Below are positions 1-6,708 of a stretch of DNA of 9,564 nucleotides, in pieces. The notes under the pieces were generated by a model. The model had not been told where the DNA came from, made no database searches, and worked only from the letters and a program-made list of their open reading frames with translations. The position numbers and the translations under genes are program-made. Positions within the stretch are counted from its first letter, which is position 1. Each line of letters begins with the position of its first letter. Origin of the DNA: Clostridia bacterium (GTDB lineage Bacteria > Bacillota > Clostridia > Oscillospirales > Acutalibacteraceae); the NCBI GenBank assembly GCA_900755995.1, contig CAAEIM010000106.1, forward strand, positions 1 to 9,564, written 5' to 3'.

Positions 1-1142
1 CTAACAGTGTCCCTGTCCCCCCCGCCGCACCCGCAGCTTCCTTCCTTGCCCCAGTTATGTATGCAGCCGTTGTAAGTATCAATTACAACGCCTTCTTTTA
101 CAGCCACAACATCTGCGCCCATAATACCGCCGTCTGCAATGTCTATGGCGCCGTGATTATAAGAACCCCTGTCCTCGTTCCACTGAGAAGTAAGATAGTA
201 AAATCCCGGACAAGGCCATACAAAACCGGACGGTGAAATCTGAAGGTTATCATGTATTACATTTGAGCCTCCTGCATACTTTTTGGCTTCTTCAGCCGCA
301 AGCCTTGCCTTCTCTGCGTAGTAATCCGAAATCGCCTTTTCAATTTCTTCGCTTTCAAGCGCACCGTTTTGAATTTCGCTTGAAGCCTTGTCGCTTGTCT
401 TATAAAGTCCGGCTAAAAGATCTTTATTTTCTTCAAGAAGTTTATTCTGCTCAGTTTGATCTTTTTCAAGAGCAGTTTCCTCTGCTTCAAGATCATCCAT
501 ATCCGATTCAAGCTCAGCTTTTTCGTTTGATATAACTTCAAGCTCGCCCTGAATTGAGTTGATAAGCTTGTTGTCATATTCTGAAAGTGCCTCCACAAGC
601 TCAACCTTATCAAGAAAATCAGAAAAGCTCTTTGCTCCGAAAATAATCTCCAGATCGGTAGTATTGCCTGCCATATAGATATTTCTTATTCTGTTGCGAA
701 GTGTGTTCATCTGGTCTTCTATATTATTATTGGCTTCATCAATAGAGTCCTGTTTATCCTGAATTTTCAAATTAAGCTCGTTAATATTTTTGTGACTAAG
801 CTCAATTTTGTCGTCAAGCACCTGAACCTTGCCCACCAAAGCATTAACATATTCCTCCTGGTCAGCAATATTCTCTTTGGTTTTTTCAAGAATCTGCTGA
901 TACCTGTCGTTCTCAGCCTCAAGCTCCTGTCTTCTGTTTTCAAGTGCATCTATATCATTGGGATCAATAGTAGTCGGCTGAGTTGCCTCAGTTCCTTCAG
1001 TTACCTCTGTTATTTCTGCTGCATCTGCAGCCTCAGACGCCGATTGCTCCTCAGCGAATACAGGGAATGCAGCAAAGGAAAGAATACATACGCTAAGCAA
1101 TGCACACAGCACAGCCTTAAATCTTTTTTTAGTAACTCGCAT
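1..1142 (-). CDS. Secreted coiled-coil M23 (LytM/EnvC-like) peptidase, C-terminus cut by window edge
   Basis: Probable cell-wall hydrolase, or hydrolase activator, working outside the membrane with FtsEX. The 380 residues in the window begin with a signal peptide: basic MRVTKKR, a hydrophobic core at about 9-29 and an AxA-like site at VFA|EE near residue 30. A Glu/Thr-rich linker (31-60) follows, then a long Leu/Glu/Lys-rich coiled coil at about 64-290. That coiled coil includes a CwlO/PcsB-like stretch (YMAGN...SFSDFL) at 156-180. The M23 domain starts near 305 and shows the first zinc-ligand motif HGAID (H330, D334). The second ligand motif (HxH) would lie beyond base 1. The domain has a Cys/Gly-rich insertion (C360, C370, C372, CGCGGG). 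ATG at 1142 follows AAGGAG by 7 bases and lies 17 bases after ftsX, so the two are co-transcribed. M23 peptidases cleave peptidoglycan cross-bridges. Whether this one is active cannot be judged without the missing C-terminus. Confidence 0.9.
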   Translation of the reverse strand, partial: MRVTKKRFKAVLCALLSVCILSFAAFPVFAEEQSASEAADAAEITEVTEGTEATQPTTIDPNDIDALENRRQELEAENDRYQQILEKTKENIADQEEYVNALVGKVQVLDDKIELSHKNINELNLKIQDKQDSIDEANNNIEDQMNTLRNRIRNIYMAGNTTDLEIIFGAKSFSDFLDKVELVEALSEYDNKLINSIQGELEVISNEKAELESDMDDLEAEETALEKDQTEQNKLLEENKDLLAGLYKTSDKASSEIQNGALESEEIEKAISDYYAEKARLAAEEAKKYAGGSNVIHDNLQISPSGFVWPCPGFYYLTSQWNEDRGSYNHGAIDIADGGIMGADVVAVKEGVVIDTYNGCIHNWGKEGSCGCGGGDRDTV

Positions 1143-1159
1143 TAAAACACTCCTTTTTA

Positions 1160-2059
1160 TTACCAACCGAGAATTTCGTTACCCTCCATTTTAAGATATT
1201 TACGCATAGATATAAAGCTTCCGAAAGCGCCAATAATTATACCGGCAACAATGAAGATACATCCCACCTGTAAATATATATCTGAAAATGGAATTGTAGG
1301 AATTTTTACAAATGAATTTACCGCCGACATAACGCCCTCATATACCACATACAGCACACCCGTGCTTATAATTGCGGATATAAGACCTATTACCATACCC
1401 TCAACTACAAACGGCAAGCGCACAAAGGCATTAGTTGCACCTACCGATTTCATAATACTTATCTCAAATCTTCTTGAATACATTGTGGTTCTGATTGTAT
1501 TAGCAATAATGAATAAAGAGATAATAGTAAGCGCAGCCACTATTGCAAGACTTATGTAGCTGACAAGGTCGCTTATATCGGTAAGCTTTCGTGCAAGCTC
1601 ACTGCGGTTATTAATAGAATCAACCCCGTTGACTTTGAGAACCTCATCAATGGTCTGGTCATAGAGCGACAAATCATCCATTGCAATAATATATGCGTCG
1701 GGCAGCGGGTTGTCATCACCGGATATATTTTCAAATACCTCCTCAGGCAGAGAGTCCTTAAACTCGGTAATTGCATCTTCCTTTGGATAAAATCTTACAG
1801 AACTGATATTATTAAGTTTTTCAAGGTCTTTACCGACATAAACAGCCTCGAGATCAGAAACCTCGTCCTTGAGGTAAACCGTAGTTTCGTTGGTTTTTCC
1901 TACCGATTCAACCTCCTTTTCAATATTAATTGAAATAAGCTCAGCTGCACCTGTAAGCACAAGGCAGCTTACAAGAACGCATATTGAAGCAATACTCATA
2001 ATACGGTTGCTCCATATGCTTCTGAAGCCTTCTTTAATTAAATAGCCAAAGCCACTCAT
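1160..2059 (-). CDS. ftsX: Cell division protein FtsX, permease-like subunit
   Basis: Membrane subunit of the FtsEX complex, which in other bacteria transmits ATP hydrolysis by FtsE across the membrane to activate a peptidoglycan hydrolase at the division site or side wall. The 299 residues show the family topology: a short cytoplasmic N-terminus (GYLIKEGFRSIWSNR), TM1 at about 20-42, an extracellular domain at about 43-164, then TM2 at about 165-187, TM3 at about 216-242 and TM4 at about 262-285. The motif SIMKSVGATN (201-210) between TM2 and TM3 is characteristic of FtsX/MacB-type permeases. Length is normal for Gram-positive FtsX. The ATG follows AAGGAA by 6 bases. The gene starts 60 bases after ftsE and ends 17 bases before the M23 peptidase gene, whose coiled coil is the expected partner of the extracellular domain. 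Confidence 0.96.
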   Translation of the reverse strand: MSGFGYLIKEGFRSIWSNRIMSIASICVLVSCLVLTGAAELISINIEKEVESVGKTNETTVYLKDEVSDLEAVYVGKDLEKLNNISSVRFYPKEDAITEFKDSLPEEVFENISGDDNPLPDAYIIAMDDLSLYDQTIDEVLKVNGVDSINNRSELARKLTDISDLVSYISLAIVAALTIISLFIIANTIRTTMYSRRFEISIMKSVGATNAFVRLPFVVEGMVIGLISAIISTGVLYVVYEGVMSAVNSFVKIPTIPFSDIYLQVGCIFIVAGIIIGAFGSFISMRKYLKMEGNEILGW

Positions 2060-2119
2060 ACAATGTTCCTTTCTTTTTTTGCTCGGAACAATATCCTTTT
2101 CTTAAAATATTAATAAAAA

Positions 2120-2893
2120 TTATTCCTCAACAAATAACTCGTTTGCCTGTTTTTTGGCGACAATGCTCTCTATAATTTCGTCAACATCAGCACCTTCATA
2201 CTCAGCGTCATAAGCAAGAGCTGCCTCGGGGTTTTTTGTATCGCTTTTCACCCTGCCGTGGTCAATCATAATTACCCTCTTGTTGAACTGTCTTACAAGG
2301 TCGTGCTCGTGAGTAACTACAAGCACAGTGGTGCCCATTTCATTAATTTCACTTAAAAGCTGTATAATATCGTGTGACATCTCAGGGTCAACATTACCTG
2401 TAGGCTCGTCGGCGATAATAATTTCGGGATTGTTCACCAACGCTCTTGCAAGGCTCACCCTCTGCTGCTCACCGCCCGAAAGCTCACTGGGCTTGTCTTT
2501 CATTTTACCTTTCAGCCCTACAAGGTCAAGAATGTAGGGAACCCTTTTTTTGACAGAGGATGCACTTGCACCGATTGCCCGCATTGCAAATGCAACATTA
2601 TCAAAAACATTCATCTTATCAATAAGTCTGAAATCCTGAAAAACTATGCCCATATGGCGGCGCAAATAAGGAATCTTTCTTCGCCGTAATTTTGTTATAT
2701 TAAGATTATTCACGATGATTTCACCTGAAGATGGGCTTTCTTCGTGCATAATCAGCTTTAAAAACGTACTTTTGCCTGCTCCCGACGCACCCACGATAAA
2801 TGCAAATTCGCCCTTATCAATGTGAATTGACACATCATAAAGTGCGTGAGTACCGTTGGGATAGGTTTTAGATACATTGTTAAAATCTATCAT
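2120..2893 (-). CDS. ftsE: Cell division ATP-binding protein FtsE
   Basis: Cytoplasmic ABC ATPase that drives FtsX. All the nucleotide-binding motifs are present in the 257-residue product: Walker A GASGAGKS (35-42), Q-loop Q86 in FQDFRL, signature LSGGE (138-142), Walker B IIIADE (158-163), D-loop region GNVDP and H-loop H195. FQDFRLI and ADEPTGNVDP are typical of FtsE. I chose ATG 2893 (MIDFNNVSKTYPNG) because it follows AAAGGTG at good spacing and matches the family N-terminus. A longer reading from 2974 would add 27 unrelated residues and run through the leader inverted repeat. After about residue 220 there is an acidic tail of about 36 residues, which the usual FtsE of about 225-230 residues lacks. 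It is the first gene of the ftsE-ftsX-M23 operon. Confidence 0.96.
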   Translation of the reverse strand: MIDFNNVSKTYPNGTHALYDVSIHIDKGEFAFIVGASGAGKSTFLKLIMHEESPSSGEIIVNNLNITKLRRRKIPYLRRHMGIVFQDFRLIDKMNVFDNVAFAMRAIGASASSVKKRVPYILDLVGLKGKMKDKPSELSGGEQQRVSLARALVNNPEIIIADEPTGNVDPEMSHDIIQLLSEINEMGTTVLVVTHEHDLVRQFNKRVIMIDHGRVKSDTKNPEAALAYDAEYEGADVDEIIESIVAKKQANELFVEE

Positions 2894-2912
2894 AAATTTC
2901 ACCTTTATTACA

Positions 2913-2937
2913 AAATGTACATACATTCTGTACATTT
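2913..2937 (-). promoter_or_regulatory. 9-bp perfect inverted repeat in the ftsE leader
   Basis: AAATGTACA (2913-2921) and TGTACATTT (2929-2937) are perfect complements around a 7-base loop. The repeat lies between the predicted promoter and the ribosome site of ftsE, which begins 6 bases further on. TACATT also recurs on the plus strand at 2922 and 2950. This could be a protein operator or a weak leader hairpin; the sequence does not say which. Confidence 0.5.
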
Positions 2938-2964
2938 CGTGTTGTAGAATACATTTTTTGTAAT

Positions 2965-2993
2965 AATTTAACAACTTAATCCTATAAAGTCAA
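2965..2993 (-). promoter_or_regulatory. Predicted sigma-A promoter of the ftsE-ftsX-M23 operon
   Basis: On the minus strand, TTGACT (2993-2988, 5 of 6 consensus) and TAAATT (2970-2965, 4 of 6) are separated by exactly 17 bases. Transcription would start near 2958, leaving a leader of about 65 bases. The -35 box lies in the T-rich tail of the upstream gene's terminator. It is a prediction from consensus only. Confidence 0.5.
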
Positions 2994-3031
2994 AATGGCC
3001 TGCACACTCTTAAAATCGGGTATGCAGAGCC
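2991..3031 (-). terminator. Predicted intrinsic terminator after the PucR/CdaR-type gene
   Basis: On the minus strand, GGC-T-CTGCATAC (3031-3020) can pair with GTGTGCAG-GCC (3007-2997), giving about 11 pairs with one bulged T and one G-U pair. A short ATTTTG tract follows. It sits about 17 bases past the stop of the regulator gene. The U-tract is short, so some read-through into ftsE is possible. Confidence 0.55.
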
Positions 3032-3047
3032 ATATTAAGTTTGTTAA

Positions 3048-4133
3048 TTAATACTTTGCCGGACTTGCGTTAAGATACTTCTTAACCATAAGAGCTACCT
3101 TAAATACAATAGCGTCCTCAAATTCACGAAGGTCAAGACCTGTGAGCTTTTTAATTTTTTCAAGTCTATAAACAAGTGTGTTTCTGTGTACAAAAAGCTT
3201 TCTTGATGTTTCGGAAACATTGAGGTTATTCTCAAAGAAACGCTGAATTGTAAAGAGAGTTTCCTGGTCAAGGCTTTCTATAGAACCACGCTTAAAAACT
3301 TCTTTTAAGAACATCTCGCAAAGAGTTGTCGGAAGCTGATAAATCAGACGGGCAATGCCGAGGTTATCGTAGCTTACTATTGTACGCTCTGTGTCAAATA
3401 CCTTTGCAACCTCAAGCGCACTCTGAGCTTCCTTGAATGAACGGGCAAGATCCTTGATGCCTGTTACTGTTGTGCCTATGCCGACAACGCAATGGGTGTA
3501 AAATTCGCTTGACAGGGTATCTGAAATTGAGCTTGCAAGCTTTTCGAGGTCACGGCTTTCGGTATCAGGCTTAATTTCCTTAACAAGTGCAATTTCATAC
3601 TCGTTGATATTGATAACAAAATCCTTTGACTTGTCCGGGAAAAGGTTCTGGATAATATCATAAGCAGATACATCGGTTTTTGAAATAATTTTAATAAGAA
3701 GGCAAACCCTTGAAACCTCGCTGTTAAAGCGAAGCTCTCTTGCCTTAAGATAAATATCACCGGGAAGAATGTTGTCAAGAATAACATTCTTAATGAAGTT
3801 TGAACGGTCATACTTCTCGTCATAATACTGCTTAATGCTTGCAAAAGAAACAGAAAGGAGCTGTGCGTACTTCTGTGCATATTCGTCAGTGCCCTGAACA
3901 AACACGGCATAATCGTACTTTGCGTTACTGCCAAACGACTTATATGTATAGCCGTTAATCACAAAAGGAGCTGTGGAGCTTAAGGTTTCGGAATTTACAC
4001 TCTCGTTTACCTCGCCGATCTTGCCAAGCTCAGAGCAGGCTATAACAACTGAAGTTTCATCAATAACACCTATTGTTCTGTCGATTGCATCTTTCATCTG
4101 ATGGACAATGCCCTGGAATAATCTGTTTGACAT
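3048..4133 (-). CDS. PucR/CdaR-type helix-turn-helix transcriptional regulator
   Basis: Cytoplasmic DNA-binding regulator of 361 residues. The C-terminus is the clearest part: NLNVSETSRKLFVHRNT then LVYRLEKI (about 304-327) is the PucR C-terminal HTH, followed by TGLDLREFEDA. The middle (about 143-255, ending in LARSFKEAQSALEVAK) fits the degenerate GGDEF-like domain of CdaR proteins. The N-terminal 100 or so residues resemble a sensing domain whose ligand I cannot name. Relatives sense sugar diacids, purine catabolites or other small molecules, so the target here is open. ATG 4133 follows an AGAGG site by about 8 bases. An in-frame ATG at 4226 lies upstream of the predicted -35 box, so it would not be transcribed from that promoter. 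The neighbour ugpC suggests, but does not prove, a role in carbohydrate uptake. Confidence 0.88.
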   Translation of the reverse strand: MSNRLFQGIVHQMKDAIDRTIGVIDETSVVIACSELGKIGEVNESVNSETLSSTAPFVINGYTYKSFGSNAKYDYAVFVQGTDEYAQKYAQLLSVSFASIKQYYDEKYDRSNFIKNVILDNILPGDIYLKARELRFNSEVSRVCLLIKIISKTDVSAYDIIQNLFPDKSKDFVININEYEIALVKEIKPDTESRDLEKLASSISDTLSSEFYTHCVVGIGTTVTGIKDLARSFKEAQSALEVAKVFDTERTIVSYDNLGIARLIYQLPTTLCEMFLKEVFKRGSIESLDQETLFTIQRFFENNLNVSETSRKLFVHRNTLVYRLEKIKKLTGLDLREFEDAIVFKVALMVKKYLNASPAKY

Positions 4134-4178
4134 TTTATTTACCTCTTTTTCTAAGCAAATATTTATATAATTGTAAGC

Positions 4179-4207
4179 ATAATATTCAGGCTTATTTTTG
4201 CCGTCAG
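4179..4207 (-). promoter_or_regulatory. Predicted promoter of the PucR/CdaR-type gene
   Basis: CTGACG (4207-4202, 4 of 6) and TATTAT (4184-4179, 5 of 6) are 17 bases apart on the minus strand. Transcription would start near 4172, giving a leader of about 40 bases before the ATG at 4133. This spacing supports the shorter start of the gene. Confidence 0.45.
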
Positions 4208-4602
4208 CACAAATGTAAAAAAACAAAGAAATATAAATCCCCGTAAATTTGCATAGTACGCCCGATAAAGCAAAAACGTTTTAAAAAGAGCCTAAAGAGT
4301 TGAAATATATAAAGTACAATATATCTCTTATATACATATTACACAAAAACGAGAAAAAAATCAACCTCTATTTTCAAATTTCTTTATTTTTTTATAGATT
4401 TTGCATATAAGGTAAAAAATTGCAAATCAAATAACAATATTAACCGATTTTAATATATAATTTTGAACAAATACCACGAAAAATATATTTTTCACAAAAT
4501 ATTTAATCACAGTTTCAACAAGGTGTCAAATTTGCAAGTCAGCCGACATAATACAAATATACATTACTTCGTCCGCCATCTTCAAAGCAATTCTTAATAA
4601 GT
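4208..4602. other. AT-rich intergenic stretch with no gene seen
   Basis: This stretch of about 395 bases lies between the pucR-type promoter and the ugpC terminator. It is strongly AT-rich, with many TATA and A/T runs between about 4300 and 4510. I found no open frame with a ribosome site and no tRNA-like fold. The one distinct element is the AAAACGTTTT palindrome listed separately. The rest may be upstream regulatory DNA for the regulator gene, or simply spacer. Confidence 0.6.
4267..4284 (+). promoter_or_regulatory. Possible LacI/CcpA-type operator upstream of the PucR/CdaR-type gene
   Basis: AAAGCAAAAACGTTTTAA contains the perfect 10-base palindrome AAAACGTTTT (4273-4282), centred on CG as in LacI-family operators. 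The core fits the WAANCGNTNW part of the cre consensus, but the outer TG/CA bases are only partly kept. It lies about 70 bases upstream of the predicted -35 box. A related sequence precedes ugpC at 5835-5851. The assignment is tentative. Confidence 0.3.
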
Positions 4603-4634
4603 AAAACAAAAAGGCGGAGCAAAACCGCTCCGCC
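4603..4634 (-). terminator. Strong intrinsic terminator after ugpC
   Basis: Read on the minus strand, GGCGGAGC (4634-4627) and GCTCCGCC (4620-4613) form a perfect GC-rich 8-bp stem with a 6-base loop. The T-rich tract TTTTTGTTTT (4612-4603) follows. It begins 12 bases past the ugpC stop codon, so the regulator gene downstream needs its own promoter. Confidence 0.9.
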
Positions 4635-4646
4635 GAAATTTTTAAA

Positions 4647-5765
4647 TCAGTTAATGATTGTGCGCTCTGTTTCCTTGTCGAAAATGTGAATCTTGTCAAG
4701 CTCAAATGCAACCTTAATGCTGTCGCCCGGCTGAGCAGTTGAAGTAGGCTCAACCCTTGCAGTTATAGGAATACCGCCGATATTTACATAAAGATAAATT
4801 TCAGCACCCATAAGCTCAGTAACATCTACGCTGCAATCAATAACACCGTTATCTGATGTACACTTAGCGAGGAACTCAGGCTCATCGTGAACATGCTCAG
4901 GACGAATACCGAATACAACTTCCTTGCCTACATAAGCATCAAGGATACCGCCCCTTGTCTTTTCAGATGGGACAACGACCTGATATTTGTCGAAGCAAAG
5001 AGCATAATCTGAGCCAACTCTCTTAAGAGTAGCGTCAATAAAGTTCATCTGAGGTGAACCGATAAATCCTGCAACGAATATATTGCAGGGCTTATCATAG
5101 AGGTGCTGTGGAGTATCAACCTGCTGAATGAAGCCATCCTTCATAACAACAATTCTTGTACCCATTGTCATAGCCTCTGTCTGGTCATGAGTTACATAAA
5201 TAAATGTTGTGCCAAGTCTCTGATAAAGCTTTGAAATCTCTGTTCTCATCTGAGCACGGAGCTTAGCGTCAAGGTTTGAAAGAGGCTCGTCCAAAAGGAA
5301 TACCTTAGGATCACGAACGATAGCACGACCAAGAGCAACACGCTGTCTTTGACCGCCTGAAAGAGCCTTTGGCTTTCTGTCGAGATACTGCTCAATACCG
5401 AGAATACGAGCTGCTTCCTCAACTCTTCTCTTAATCTCATCCTTTGGAGTTTTGCGGAGCTTAAGACCGAATGCCATATTATCGTAAACTGTCATATGAG
5501 GATAAAGAGCATAGTTCTGGAAAACCATTGCAATATCTCTGTCCTTAGGAGCAACATCGTTTGCGAGCATATCGCCGATGTAAAGCTCACCCTTTGAAAT
5601 GTCCTCAAGGCCGGCAATCATACGGAGAGTAGTTGATTTACCGCAGCCTGACGGGCCAACGAGAATAATAAATTCCTTGTCTGCAATTTCAAGGTTAAAA
5701 TCTGTTACGGCTGTAACGCCGCCGTCATAAATTTTGTAGATGTGTCTTAAAGATACATTAGCCAT
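4647..5765 (-). CDS. ugpC: Multi-sugar ABC transporter ATP-binding protein (UgpC/MsmK type)
   Basis: Cytoplasmic ATPase of the carbohydrate-uptake CUT1 family; it hydrolyses ATP to drive import through membrane permeases. The 372 residues show Walker A GPSGCGKS (37-44), Q-loop Q83 (FQNYALYPHM), signature LSGGQ (135-139), Walker B VFLLDE (155-160), D-loop SNLDAKLR and H-loop H193. A C-terminal regulatory OB/TOBE region of about 135 residues follows (about 237-372), with GIRPEHV as a family mark. ATG 5765 follows GGAGG by 9 bases; the in-frame ATG at 5819 would add 18 residues not typical of the family. No permease or solute-binding gene is adjacent. In Gram-positive bacteria such orphan ATPases, such as MsmK, are known to serve several sugar importers, and that is the likely role here. 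Sequence alone does not give the sugars. Confidence 0.93.
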   Translation of the reverse strand: MANVSLRHIYKIYDGGVTAVTDFNLEIADKEFIILVGPSGCGKSTTLRMIAGLEDISKGELYIGDMLANDVAPKDRDIAMVFQNYALYPHMTVYDNMAFGLKLRKTPKDEIKRRVEEAARILGIEQYLDRKPKALSGGQRQRVALGRAIVRDPKVFLLDEPLSNLDAKLRAQMRTEISKLYQRLGTTFIYVTHDQTEAMTMGTRIVVMKDGFIQQVDTPQHLYDKPCNIFVAGFIGSPQMNFIDATLKRVGSDYALCFDKYQVVVPSEKTRGGILDAYVGKEVVFGIRPEHVHDEPEFLAKCTSDNGVIDCSVDVTELMGAEIYLYVNIGGIPITARVEPTSTAQPGDSIKVAFELDKIHIFDKETERTIIN

Positions 5766-5834
5766 TTTAAAAAACCTCCAATAATCCGATGAAGCAAAAT
5801 CAAATTCTTCATATACCAAAAATTTCCATATAAG

Positions 5835-5851
5835 AAATACCGTTTTGCTTT
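5835..5851 (-). promoter_or_regulatory. Possible LacI/CcpA-type operator upstream of ugpC
   Basis: On the minus strand, AAAGCAAAACGGTATTT shares its AAAGCAAAA...CG core with the element at 4267-4284 and fits the inner WAANCGNTNW of a cre box, though not the outer bases. It lies about 70-85 bases before the ugpC start. I could not find a convincing -35/-10 pair here; TATATT near 5867-5872 is a possible -10 without a good -35. Low certainty. Confidence 0.25.
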
Positions 5852-5964
5852 ATTACATTTAATAATATAACACTTTTGTGCATTTTTTGCTATACTGATT
5901 TTAACTAAAATTCTGGTTGTTATTTTATTTAATTCAGCTATCTAATAAAAAATGCAGCTTGATT

Positions 5965-6690
5965 TTAGTGCATATTGCCGATAAAAACTGACATCTTATC
6001 TAATTCTGTGAGCAATTTGCAGCTTCCTATAGTCAAATTGCCATCAAGATATAAACCACCTATTGATATTCGTTTAAGGTGCACAACATTTTTTCCACAT
6101 ACAGCAAACATTTTCTTTACCTGATGGAACTTCCCCTCGCATATTGTTACAACGGCAACAGTTTTGTCGCCTAATTCGCTGTCAATCTCAAGTTTTGCCG
6201 GCAAACACTGAGTTCCGTCTGCAAAGGTAATGCCGTTTTCAAACTGCCGTATCATATCTTCTGTAATTTCAGAATCAAGCTTTGCTATGTATTTCTTCTC
6301 CACATACTTCTTTGGAGATAGCATATTGTGCGCAAATTCGCCGTCATTTGTTATAATCAGCAGTCCCTCTGTATCCTTGTCAAGCCTGCCGGCAGGAAAC
6401 AAACCGGGGCGCCGATATTCCTCAGGCACAAGGTCAATTACAGTTTTTGCCCTCCTGTCATTGCTTGCGGAAAGCACCCCTGCGGGCTTGTTCATCATTA
6501 TGTAAACAAATTTGCTGTATATAATAGGTTTGCCGCCTACCATGATTTTGTCGGATGCGGCGTCCGCCTTGTGCTGCGGCTGCTTAATGCACTCGCCGTT
6601 TACACAAACCGCACCGTCCCTGATTAACTTTTGCACTTCCCTGCGGCTGCCTATATTTTGCGACACAAGGATTTTATCAAGTCTGTCCAT
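5965..6690 (-). CDS. rsuA: 16S rRNA pseudouridine synthase, RsuA family
   Basis: Converts a uridine in rRNA to pseudouridine. In E. coli RsuA the target is U516 of 16S rRNA, and the same is likely here. The 241 residues start with an S4 RNA-binding domain (MDRLDKILVSQNIGSRREVQ, about 1-50). The catalytic domain follows, with the motif MMNKPAG (65-71), then the hallmark GRLDKDTEG (101-109) containing the catalytic Asp104. A later conserved block is GKFHQVKKM before VVHLKR. Length matches RsuA (about 230-240), which favours it over the longer RluB. ATG 6690 follows an AAAGGAAAA ribosome site. The gene starts 18 bases after the DUF4830-like gene and appears to be the last of a four-gene operon; I see no convincing terminator after it. 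RluB/RluF relatives share the same motifs, so the exact target site is inferred. Confidence 0.92.
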   Translation of the reverse strand: MDRLDKILVSQNIGSRREVQKLIRDGAVCVNGECIKQPQHKADAASDKIMVGGKPIIYSKFVYIMMNKPAGVLSASNDRRAKTVIDLVPEEYRRPGLFPAGRLDKDTEGLLIITNDGEFAHNMLSPKKYVEKKYIAKLDSEITEDMIRQFENGITFADGTQCLPAKLEIDSELGDKTVAVVTICEGKFHQVKKMFAVCGKNVVHLKRISIGGLYLDGNLTIGSCKLLTELDKMSVFIGNMH

Positions 6691-6708
6691 TTTATTTTCC
6701 TTTCTGAC

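Noticed and set aside
792..1145. 117-residue plus-strand open frame
   Set aside because: Antisense to the signal peptide and coiled coil of the M23 protein; its hydrophobic look comes from reading the complement of Glu/Lys-rich codons.
2911..2960. Riboswitch or T-box in the ftsE leader
   Set aside because: The leader is only about 65 bases with a single 9-bp stem, too small and lacking conserved motifs of known riboswitch classes.
3476..3934. 152-residue minus-strand frame within the PucR/CdaR-type gene
   Set aside because: It is an alternative frame inside a well-supported gene, Ser/Leu/Thr-rich, with no ribosome site of note.
4134..4226. 31-residue N-terminal extension of the PucR/CdaR-type gene from ATG 4226
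   Set aside because: ATG 4133 has a good ribosome site, and the extension would begin upstream of the predicted promoter.
4337..4496. DnaA-box-like sequences (TTTTTCACA at 4488, TATTACACA at 4337) in AT-rich DNA, suggesting an origin
   Set aside because: Only one fits the loose consensus, in very AT-rich DNA where chance matches are common; there are no box clusters and no dnaA/dnaN nearby.
5766..5964. Promoter of ugpC
   Set aside because: TATATT near 5867-5872 could be a -10, but no -35 better than 3 of 6 matches lies at the right distance, so I do not list it as a feature.
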